Source of the DNA: CAYVDH01 sp964450355
Lineage (GTDB): Bacteria > Bacteroidota > Bacteroidia > NS11-12g > UBA955
Direction: 5' to 3'
Assembly (NCBI GenBank): GCA_964450355.1
Contig: CAYVDH010000082.1
Span: 1 to 14,718, forward strand
DNA length: 14,718 bases
The notes below the pieces were generated by a model that was not told the DNA's origin, did not search any database, and was given only the letters and a program-made list of their open reading frames with translations. Positions 9,601-12,849 of the stretch are shown here, piece by piece. Each line of letters opens with the position of its first letter. Position 1 is the first letter of the stretch. A program made the position numbers and the translations under genes.

Positions 9601-12050
9601 GAAGGTGTGGCATTAAACGACTTCAGTTGAAATTTATTTACTGTTAGTATTGACCCAACTAATTTTGATTCAAAATCAACTCTTTTTACATTATCATTCG
9701 CATTTAATGTTATCAGTTTATTGTTTTCAGTAAAACTTGTTTGCCCATACTTGGCTGATACAGTAATATTGGCTCCTGTATGATAATAAACTTCACCAAT
9801 TTGATAATAACCTGCTGAATTGGTAACAGTACTTTTTATGAAACTGTCAGTTCCAATTTTACCTTTTAATGTAATGGTTACACCACTTAATCCAAAACCT
9901 CCATCTTTATTCAAAACATATCCGCTAACAACTCCATTTGCTTTTATACTTCCAGAATCAGACAATGCTAATTTTGTAACATTATTATTCAATAATTCTA
10001 AAGTATAAACATGCTTAAAGCCAGGGATAGCCTTCAAATCATCATAAGAAATTGCAGAAGAATTTAATGCAGCTACTTTAATGCCATCTTTCTTTAATAT
10101 AATGGCATCACAATATGAACTCATGTTGTTCCAAGTAATCTGCACTTTATTGTTGAACAAATTATCAGAAGCACTTAAGTTAACCAATGCTGTTGAACCA
10201 GTTGCACAATTTCTGCCACTAGTATCCATACTACCCGATTTAATATTCATTAAGCAATAACTATAACTTTTCCCATTTACAATTGAACCAGTTATATTTT
10301 GATTTACCATATCATCGTATGATGAATCTCTTGGGCTTAAAATTGTTAATAATTTACCATCTCTATAAAGATTAAGGTTTGTGGCATAAGTTGAATTATT
10401 CGAAATACTAAGATGTATTCCTTCTGGTTTTACACCTCTTACTTGAATATTTGGCTTTATAAATGGCAACGTTGAACCTGTATCAACCCCCGTAGGGCAT
10501 AATTGTTTTCCAATTCCATATTGATATAATTTTACTTGGTAAACATGTTGCTCAGAAGGTTTAACAAAATGTCTGAAATTACCACTCATATAGCCATCGA
10601 GATATGGATAATCATATTTTTGAGAGTAAATTTCAGTTTGATTTGTAGAATCATATAACTGCATATAAACAACTACTGGAGGCGATTTCTGTGCACAGGC
10701 AGTTGGAACACGCCATTTAACATCTACAAACCCATCAGTTTGATTATCGGTAGCAACTATATCTTTACTTATATATGTCATTACCGAACCTACAGATACA
10801 ATAGAACCATTATCCAATCCTATAGCTCCTACAGCCAATCTGTTACCATAAATTCCTACAGCATCACCAAATCTATCATTATTACTTACTTTACTATTGG
10901 TTATACGAATAGCTGTATCAAAACCTGTAGCATTTAGTTTGAAAATATCAATAGCTCCCTTCCCACTATTAGCAGTTGGGTCGCCAATAACAACCAAATC
11001 ACCCCAAACATTTAATCCAAATCTTGAATATAAATCACCAACAGTCGGTACTGGGTGAGTAAATTTTTTCAAAAGACTCCAATCACCAAGTCTGGTACTG
11101 TCCTTATATACAAATGCTTGACCTGATACTGGATTACTTCCAAAACCTCCGGGTGCGCTAATAGCTAATAAATTATCATACATACTCATACGGTCACCAA
11201 AATTTGAATAATTTGCAGGACCTGTGAATTTATTGCCTGAATATACCCAACTATTATTCAATTTAAATTGATATACCTCACCTTGAAATGTATTCATACC
11301 AGTAGCGCTAATAAATAGATCTCGATTATTACAGACTATTTTTGTTCCAAAATACCCTTGCGATGCTCCACTTGTAGATGGATTGGCAATTTTTGTTTTA
11401 TATACCCAATTTCCACTACTAATATCATACACCATAACAGAACCATAATTATCTGATGAACTGGTTGAGTTAAGACCCGTTGTACTAGAACTGTCATCTC
11501 CTGGCACACCTATAAATGCATATTTGTCTGTAATAGCTAATCCTATGCCTGTATATAACTGATTTGCAAATCTTCCATTATTATGTCCAACTATGTATCG
11601 ACTGTAAACCCAAGACCCCGAAATATTTTCGTATAAATAAACAGCTCCCGTAATTGTAGATGTTATACGTTGGTCTTGAAAAGCGCTAATCATTAACCAA
11701 CGGTCGTTCATTGCCATAAAAGCCCCAAATCTCGCATTAGATGGCATTGCAGGCGATAATGCTGGTTTACTTAACTCAATTGGATTAGTCCAGCCATTTG
11801 CCGTTTTTGTTTGAATAAATACCCTATTGGCATTTGGACTAGAAGTTACCATGTAATTATTGTACATTAAAACTCCACCTCCATATTCTGTATTTGCCGT
11901 TATTGTACCCGATGGCAAATATTCACCATTTTGTACGAATTTAAAATCCGACTGTGCCTCCCCTATTTTGGGAGAACAAATGAAAACAGTAAATGCAAAT
12001 AATTTGAATAATAATTTACTGTTAAATTTAAAGATAAAATTGTTTTTCAT
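432..12050 (-). CDS. Giant multidomain T9SS-exported surface protein (3872 aa)
   Basis: The protein is predicted to be exported by Sec, carried across the outer membrane by the type IX system, and anchored on the surface or released. Order seen by residue: signal peptide 1-32; seven FG-GAP-like blades about 45-430; about 14 fibronectin III-like domains 434-1998; carboxypeptidase-regulatory-like domains at 705-796, 1278-1366 and 1998-2097, with related beta domains to about 2300; a glycine-rich core 2451-2906; Ig-like domains about 3040-3371; C-terminal repeats 3372-3780; T9SS type A domain 3790-3872. The frame is intact over 11.6 kb. The ATG at 12048-12050 is chosen because a good signal peptide follows at once; there is no Shine-Dalgarno, which is usual in Bacteroidota. 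No catalytic domain was recognised. Binding, adhesion or gliding roles are inference only. It lies 157 bases after a response regulator and has its own promoter-like sequence. Confidence 0.93.
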   Translation of the reverse strand: MKNNFIFKFNSKLLFKLFAFTVFICSPKIGEAQSDFKFVQNGEYLPSGTITANTEYGGGVLMYNNYMVTSSPNANRVFIQTKTANGWTNPIELSKPALSPAMPSNARFGAFMAMNDRWLMISAFQDQRITSTITGAVYLYENISGSWVYSRYIVGHNNGRFANQLYTGIGLAITDKYAFIGVPGDDSSSTTGLNSTSSSDNYGSVMVYDISSGNWVYKTKIANPSTSGASQGYFGTKIVCNNRDLFISATGMNTFQGEVYQFKLNNSWVYSGNKFTGPANYSNFGDRMSMYDNLLAISAPGGFGSNPVSGQAFVYKDSTRLGDWSLLKKFTHPVPTVGDLYSRFGLNVWGDLVVIGDPTANSGKGAIDIFKLNATGFDTAIRITNSKVSNNDRFGDAVGIYGNRLAVGAIGLDNGSIVSVGSVMTYISKDIVATDNQTDGFVDVKWRVPTACAQKSPPVVVYMQLYDSTNQTEIYSQKYDYPYLDGYMSGNFRHFVKPSEQHVYQVKLYQYGIGKQLCPTGVDTGSTLPFIKPNIQVRGVKPEGIHLSISNNSTYATNLNLYRDGKLLTILSPRDSSYDDMVNQNITGSIVNGKSYSYCLMNIKSGSMDTSGRNCATGSTALVNLSASDNLFNNKVQITWNNMSSYCDAIILKKDGIKVAALNSSAISYDDLKAIPGFKHVYTLELLNNNVTKLALSDSGSIKANGVVSGYVLNKDGGFGLSGVTITLKGKIGTDSFIKSTVTNSAGYYQIGEVYYHTGANITVSAKYGQTSFTENNKLITLNANDNVKRVDFESKLVGSILTVNKFQLKSFNATPSLTDDKVNLTVDYTCNDSIQVVLKRNNLLMETYILNPSSPIPFVIEDISGLPGEDYIYSIDMFYVKNGKYIKSTLLDTITYPKVLSPVLANISTDVDSDKGIIKISWTHSSTLNTGMAIYRNGVRIGDYIGTGNGFYIDYTGDNGKQMEYELKSYRVVENSLRFESDGIVLNKITYPTLKSVSNLTGAVSSPGNYVKLNWNNPTATAFNYNYSGIKIVRLFGSKADTIAVFTTIEQPLFIDRDAPIGSAITYKIFTYKKNWNLDTGSQVAVTISSLIPPFNLVASSNLEGTISTRWGYNHASCPIDGFRIIADNDTGWLKPNELEYYFALPSNYNTNNKIISLQAFRKINNVLYFSSNITVFGRSTVKAIGSLPAVTKLTASQNLPYKNTISWEYPSYYQVEFRIYKMGSSTPYAILKNDARTFNDLNQSSDMPVLYQVQPYISSTNNGRLASVISRKQSNYKVIGSASNIRNGQSVANARVMLFFNQIKIKETFTDSSGYYEFASVDFYNNFQTSSIMIEKPGHVFEKNQIAFSRNINVFSYTVNFKDTLQNLEPTSKKISIPKSFIGTPNIAQQSVILHWTSDGNNYTGFQIYRGFELIKTIVKGEVLNFEDMKGAPGTGYSYRIKSYWEQDGGIITESDFVVALATVPDLLPCTELRTNPLTNHIQFSWDHPNDMHTYYEVKRNDVVVAKVTTHNTIEGNAWLDKIGVQNLRYNYEVTSVLERDGKIYRSTPVSISAVYPDFQKLAAITYAIDSNLITLNWAQMNPSIYLHSYFNVYRNGVLLSQQSATSVNYNDLSGIPNKKYRYEVRMVYVRNGTQYESKPASTDIIFPLIARANAYSIYPVYNPDGILLSFGMKNTSLMPENYDFEVYRQKTGIPSSIVKLKKEYTAYSWGYIFIDNDPDAIPRQDYTYFVASKRKAEGQWIEGSKVLVGYVTFPALPLPKNIIANVDGSLCVMDVSWDYDVTNTNTHFEIIDDRTQVIKYIYTTSSCNRTSATYNAFSNIQILSNGEYSYRTGNFQSNMLLNSSLNECAPSFKFDNHEGYSLGIRAVKVSSSGIFYSNYVAFNPSISGTLSDKIVPGYYYIANSFTASDNDINYPGKVHLRWQGNGNRTNVKEFKIYRDKKFLATVQVSSGNNSWYDFDDDEPIPGKKHLYTLDAISTENMNEAPVSDFGSVKAIGQIKGNVLSLTGGNGISGVTIRATAKILSDVNNTENNHTYTTVTDQAGDYLIDNVYFNNEANYTIEPVLNNHVFDKSSQVVKLEQYSSRVQVPTFYDKTAITLSGIVKRKDACTLDSIKVKLKTTYKSRIEVKEEEVVTTNGGKYSFVFEPTDPDLNTLTLSISDTQTNSMNQIVSINDFVSNSNTWSSFTNNSLNYDFEEQTLYPIKLVVRNSCGSLGNYKFQVKVKSVEGCFEKYYTTGFDGKLDVMLPPYDYTAIVTGVSPENSSILPVVDYLSVRPMPIKLKSIHFGGAYSSLLNGSFQRVNVEMVYHTQPDIKITGITNYLCNNPSNPILWKQDNDVKLNIYVKETHGTSNCDVSNGFLIVKNAAATNDRDTLNFDPNTGLFEPYQFVVGEPMNVSPYTKPFIVEYHSFSDGFIGELINRVVVTGEVAQDGSDVIVQAKDGQDFKVPLMVLRDPPGDQSYSYIEKGTSISTTLSISDNHNGYVGVGKRGQTKLFGIGAGFDLSSQSGGGSGSGESYNFTVTTNERIETPSSNGVINADNTNFLLGSNADVIVGAGLALKYGINERIEVDNATCSITKTSIIAVSPDQINTTWIYTVDQIKKLITDFRRDSANVDLGTYSIEGKTPQQTKSFLGVQIKNWESVLRYHFKDNLPFVALCNKSNYDGLAEPFKTQADQWLTETNFCSEIGSNMQVTVNGVTQTEFVLKENLEWTPALLTKYNKLSELMYKLTDKNFQEQTPSGMAYTKSAFDNLPTKNVSYGASAENITFSGNTSIEKSTTVSTTRNSSFTQFSHFDLKGYVGMISTQRINVITLGGFGIMFGMKREVLDLESEIGITTGYNFDFQRNRERETTYENSTGYVLSDNDAGDQFSVTIIKGNDPMQTPYFDLLGGRSSCPPEPGTIYRDQPFIVTEDVDGNFYNTVQRDLDPGKPFVLPIKLMNRAPDIFNEEHYFSLSQVQNYNNYGAKLSVQGTVLGVSEFRIGSGGYTNALLQITRPDNYYNLNDIRISLAASCPNLDAPDNYTAYDLPLEMYFRNPCSSVSIVSPSNNWIIKKANPLIQNDADEKMSIRLGDYDLSNSSLESITLQYRRIGSNTWNDISTVSYITLKTYYEENKLTYKDPTYYYVWDIKNNANIVDGEYEIRAKANCGTKGFVLSEVSKGVINRNAITLFGLAQPSDGVLSIGDDVSVTFNNVILQDLSTVNYKFIRAKDSSIITATASISGKTILFDLGDLSLLDGELILASLNGVKDLNENEQTSAIQWTFRVVNNPLFWNPGIVELEAYQGSLPTTFATLINTSDGSQQASVFVKNGSWIQLKGKGIINLQQKSNQMLTLSINAQLLQPGVYYDTLIASVDLYNELKLPIILRVLPKPINWIVDPAKYTSSATVICNYNFDSTNVLSMDTLDKIGAFINGELRGVANIQKAGQYYRAYLNVYGNASDINKSLSFYIWHAKSGIEYSAKSRGNITFALNGFYGSTPAPRVLDVFKTRDSVRYVPLKKGWNYLALNTNNSDNSVSNILRSLHASEGDVIKTLNTCSQYDGTNNQWISVANDLNSISVEKGYLLYLNKADTLKTSGVYSKPDHVNLSKGWNLIGNPYQNNMPIDSAFKGSKLSNLALIKNDEQAGDYDSTLRKWNGINDLKVNKSYLLYNGMPGQLVYNSLLGGDDCSNLNKALFEYNMTFTASVKLNGSVLRNQDVLVRAFAGDECRGTSKLEYVESLDKYLMNLFVYSNKIGEKISFKIFSDGTWYDVPDSIVVNANSIYGRPSSPYYFSNQLELSVNNNSFLNNSLSIYPNPFTGDINVRASFNEATTFELQLFDNMGRLLNSSKVFATSGLNQFKLNTSEMNLPFGIYYIKLNGNTINQTVKVIKL
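711..1937 (-). repeat. Two interleaved C-terminal repeat families in the giant protein
   Basis: Residues 3372-3780 contain two pairs of related units. Pair A is at about 3395-3475 (IGAFINGELRGVANI, then YRAYLNVYGN and SLSFYIWHA) and about 3680-3770 (VRAFAGDECRGTSKL, then YLMNLFVYSN and KISFKIF). Pair B is at about 3497-3577 (LKKGWNYLALNTN ... EKGYLLYL) and about 3587-3660 (LSKGWNLIGNPYQ ... NKSYLLYN). The layout is A-B-B-A, just before the sorting domain. From memory, such modules recur near the C-termini of large Bacteroidota surface proteins. Their binding function is not known to me. Confidence 0.75.
1938..2558 (-). other. Ig-like pair: SbsA-type Ig domain and BACON-like domain
   Basis: Residues 3165-3268 resemble the SbsA/Big_5 Ig fold: a start of the type LFGLAQPSDGVLSIGDDVSVTF, summarised by its P-x-D-G and (I/V)-x-V-x-F features, and a close with the strand IQWTFRV. 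Residues 3270-3371 have the layout of a BACON or similar beta-sandwich: an initial W, the segment SWIQLKGKG, and the late motif LLQPGVYYDTLIASVD typical of GxYxxxIxV strands. Both are probably spacer or ligand-binding beta domains. The second assignment is the weaker one. Confidence 0.5.
3333..4700 (-). other. Glycine-rich core with two similar hairpin-like halves (unknown domain)
   Basis: Residues 2451-2906 do not look like fibronectin III or Ig. They start with LRDPPGDQSYSYIEKGT and end with LGGRSSCPPEPGT. Half 1 (about 2466-2560) has Ser/Thr-alternating strands, GYVGVG, a small-residue strand, a GGGSGSG turn, SYNFTVTTNERIE and ADN. Half 2 (about 2766-2880) has the same order: Ser/Thr-rich strand, GYVGMI, LGGFGIMFG, GYNFDFQRNRERE and SDN. 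Between them (about 2586-2760) lies a polar, helix-rich insert with conserved-looking Trp residues. I infer an extended amphipathic beta-hairpin pair, possibly membrane-active or a stalk. No known family is claimed. Confidence 0.6.
5151..5759 (-). other. Two further beta-sandwich domains (carboxypeptidase-regulatory-like)
   Basis: Residues 2098-2200 (start ITLSGIVKRKDACTLDSIKV, then a Y-S-F strand after NGGK) and 2202-2300 (start LYPIKLVVRNSCGSLGNYKF, then GFDGKLDVMLPPYDYTAIV) both have the pattern of a first beta-strand, a (T/N)-x-x-G-x-(Y/L)-x-(F/V) hairpin and a closing strand seen in carboxypeptidase-regulatory or Cna-B-like folds. Each carries cysteines near its start (C2111; C2213 and C2231) that could pair in the oxidising envelope. 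The fold call is tentative. Confidence 0.45.
5760..6059 (-). other. Carboxypeptidase-regulatory-like domain 3
   Basis: Residues 1998-2097 follow the linker GSVKAIG and start with IKGNVLSLTGGNGISGVTIR. They then have the characteristic TVTDQAGDYLIDNVYF hairpin (T-D-x-x-G-x-Y) and a closing strand. This is the standard layout of CarboxypepD_reg domains, which act as beta-sandwich spacers in surface proteins. It ends the long fibronectin III array. Confidence 0.7.
7953..8219 (-). other. Carboxypeptidase-regulatory-like domain 2
   Basis: Residues 1278-1366 start with YKVIGSASNIRNGQSVANAR, continue into strand VMLFFN, and have the diagnostic ETFTDSSGYYEFASVDF hairpin (T-D-x-x-G-x-Y-x-F). They end with a strand before a Pro/Ser-rich linker. 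It divides fibronectin III units 8 and 9, and is probably a rigid spacer. Confidence 0.7.
9663..9938 (-). other. Carboxypeptidase-regulatory-like domain 1
   Basis: Residues 705-796 follow the linker GSIKANG and start VVSGYVLNKDGGFGLSGVTI, with strand TLKG and the typical STVTNSAGYYQIGEVYY hairpin (T-N-x-x-G-x-Y-x-I). This is a close match to the general CarboxypepD_reg pattern. It divides fibronectin III units 3 and 4. Confidence 0.75.
10761..11918 (-). repeat. Seven FG-GAP-like repeats, probable seven-bladed beta-propeller
   Basis: Residues 45-430 hold seven repeats with a (R/N/Y)-F-G start, a short hydrophobic strand, (N/D)-x-(L/W/Y), then an (I/V)-(G/S)-(A/V/S)-P-like strand. They begin near residues 55 (EYGGGVLMYNNYMVTSSP), 106 (ARFGAFMAMNDRWLMISA), 159 (GRFANQ, then YAFIGVPGDD), 232 (GYFGTKIVCNNRDLFISA), 282 (SNFGDRMSMYDNLLAISAP), 342 (SRFGLNVWGDLVVIGDP) and 392 (DRFGDAVGIYGNRLAVGA). 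Most units close with a GxVxxY or GAxxxF strand. This is the integrin-alpha-type layout; seven units fit a closed propeller. Blades 3, 5, 6 and 7 carry acidic loops (such as GVPGDDSS) that could bind calcium. Confidence 0.75.
11955..12050 (-). other. Sec signal peptide of the giant protein
   Basis: Residues 1-32 have a long basic n-region (K2, K8, K12, K16), a hydrophobic h-region LFAFTVFIC, and G30-E31-A32 before Q33, giving small residues at -3 and -1. Cleavage after A32 would leave an N-terminal Gln, common in exported Bacteroidota proteins. The cysteine at 25 is not in a lipobox because Ile precedes it, so a lipoprotein is unlikely. Confidence 0.85.
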
Positions 12051-12092
12051 TGTGGTTTTTAAGATGTAATTGTTTTTAAAATTGTGTAGCTA

Positions 12093-12124
12093 CAAACATA
12101 TTACCACCTTAAAAACTATACAAT
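12093..12124 (-). promoter_or_regulatory. Bacteroidota-type promoter for the giant gene
   Basis: On the minus strand TATGTTTG (12093-12100) matches the Bacteroidota -7 consensus TAnnTTTG exactly. ATTG (12121-12124) sits 20 bases upstream in the place of the -33 TTTG element. Transcription would start near 12085, leaving a leader of about 35 bases before the ATG. No Shine-Dalgarno precedes the ATG, and the leader is A-rich. The tandem palindromes at 12122-12141 touch the -33 element, which suits an activator. Confidence 0.55.
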
Positions 12125-12141
12125 ACGTATTAACACGTATT
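12122..12141. promoter_or_regulatory. Two tandem 10-bp palindromic units, candidate operator
   Basis: On the plus strand the units are AATACGTATT (12122-12131), a perfect palindrome, and AACACGTATT (12132-12141), which differs from it at one base. They abut with a period of 10 bp, about one helical turn, and overlap the putative -33 element. This is the geometry expected for dimers of a regulator binding on one DNA face. The NarL-type regulator encoded just upstream is the obvious candidate, but that link is inference. Confidence 0.4.
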
Positions 12142-12160
12142 TTAATCAAACAAATTTTAA

Positions 12161-12188
12161 CAATAAAAACTAAAAGTAAGTTTTATTG
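12161..12188 (-). terminator. Weak hairpin after the response regulator gene
   Basis: CAATAAAA (12161-12168) and TTTTATTG (12181-12188) are perfect 8-bp arms around a 12-base loop. The stem begins 19 bases past the regulator's stop. It is almost pure A-T and lacks a strong U-run after it, so it may only partly end the two-component transcript. Read-through into the giant gene remains possible. Confidence 0.25.
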
Positions 12189-12207
12189 ATTTTACAATTA
12201 CAAAATG

Positions 12208-12849
12208 CTATTTTATAAAATTCTTTAAAATCTCCTTATGATTGATTACCCATTCCATTAATCCATGGGTTTTTTTAGGAATTTTTAATTTCTCAATGAT
12301 ATTACTCCTATGTTTTTCAACAGTACGTTCTGAGATAAACAGTAACTCTGAGATAAATTTATTATTTTTATTATCAGCTATTAACTTTAAAATTTTCAAC
12401 TCAGATGCCGTTAATTGCTGAATGTTTTCAATGCTGTTTTGACCATCTAAATTATTACCTAACAAAGCCTTGCTATAATATGGAACACCATTTTGAAGGC
12501 TATGAATACATTCCAATATTTCAGAAAGAGCATCCTCCTTCAGAATATATCCTGAAATATTTAAAGTCTTAGCATGATAGACAAACTCTTCTTCTTTATG
12601 ATAAGAAAGAATAATTATTTTAGTCTTACTATTTTCAATTGCGCATGCCTTAGCAACCGAAAGCCCATCAATCTCAGGCATATTAATATCAAGAATTGCG
12701 ATATCGGGCTTCAATGTTTGAATTAATTCTAAAGCTATTTTACCATCAGTTGCTTCTCCAATTAAATTGAAACCTTTTTCAATTAAATAATCATGTATCC
12801 CTTTTCTAAATAGTGGGTGATCGTCTGCAACTATGATTGTATAATTCAT
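12208..12849 (-). CDS. NarL/FixJ-family response regulator transcription factor (213 aa)
   Basis: This is the cytoplasmic output partner of the kinase encoded just upstream. When phosphorylated it should dimerise and bind DNA to change transcription. Receiver domain about 1-120: acidic pair D9-D10, phospho-acceptor D54 in ILDINMP, S82 after the IIIL strand, and K104 in YILKED, so all key residues are present. A LuxR-type helix-turn-helix covers about 146-190: LTASELKILKLIADNKNNKF, then recognition helix FISERTVEKHRSNIIEKL. The length is normal for the family. The ATG overlaps the kinase stop as ATGA, implying translational coupling and fixing the start. Its target is not shown by the sequence; the giant gene 157 bases downstream is the nearest candidate. 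Confidence 0.95.
   Translation of the reverse strand: MNYTIIVADDHPLFRKGIHDYLIEKGFNLIGEATDGKIALELIQTLKPDIAILDINMPEIDGLSVAKACAIENSKTKIIILSYHKEEEFVYHAKTLNISGYILKEDALSEILECIHSLQNGVPYYSKALLGNNLDGQNSIENIQQLTASELKILKLIADNKNNKFISELLFISERTVEKHRSNIIEKLKIPKKTHGLMEWVINHKEILKNFIK

Larger units (their letters stand above)
6057..10751 (-). repeat. Array of about 14 divergent fibronectin III-like domains
   Basis: Residues 434-1998 break into roughly 90-100-residue units at about 435, 533, 622, 808, 902, 995, 1094, 1189, 1382, 1468, 1560, 1651, 1759 and 1905. Most share a W in an early strand (for example VQITWNN, IKISWTH, VKLNWNN), a (I/V)-Y-R-(N/D)-G turn, and a late D-x(n)-P-G-x-x-Y-x-Y strand signature such as LSGIPNKKYRYEV and LPGEDYIYSI. 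Units are heavily diverged from each other, so recent duplication is unlikely. Carboxypeptidase-regulatory-like domains interrupt the array after units 3 and 8. The count could be off by one or two. Confidence 0.75.

Noticed and set aside
11973..11981. Cys25 of the giant protein as a lipoprotein attachment site
   Set aside because: The preceding residues V-F-I do not form a lipobox, while G30-E31-A32 gives a good ordinary signal peptidase site and the C-terminus carries a T9SS sorting domain.
432..12050. The giant frame as a polyketide, nonribosomal peptide or polymorphic-toxin gene
   Set aside because: No carrier, condensation, RHS/YD or toxin domain signature is seen. The repeats are fibronectin-, Ig- and propeller-like, and the end is a T9SS sorting domain.
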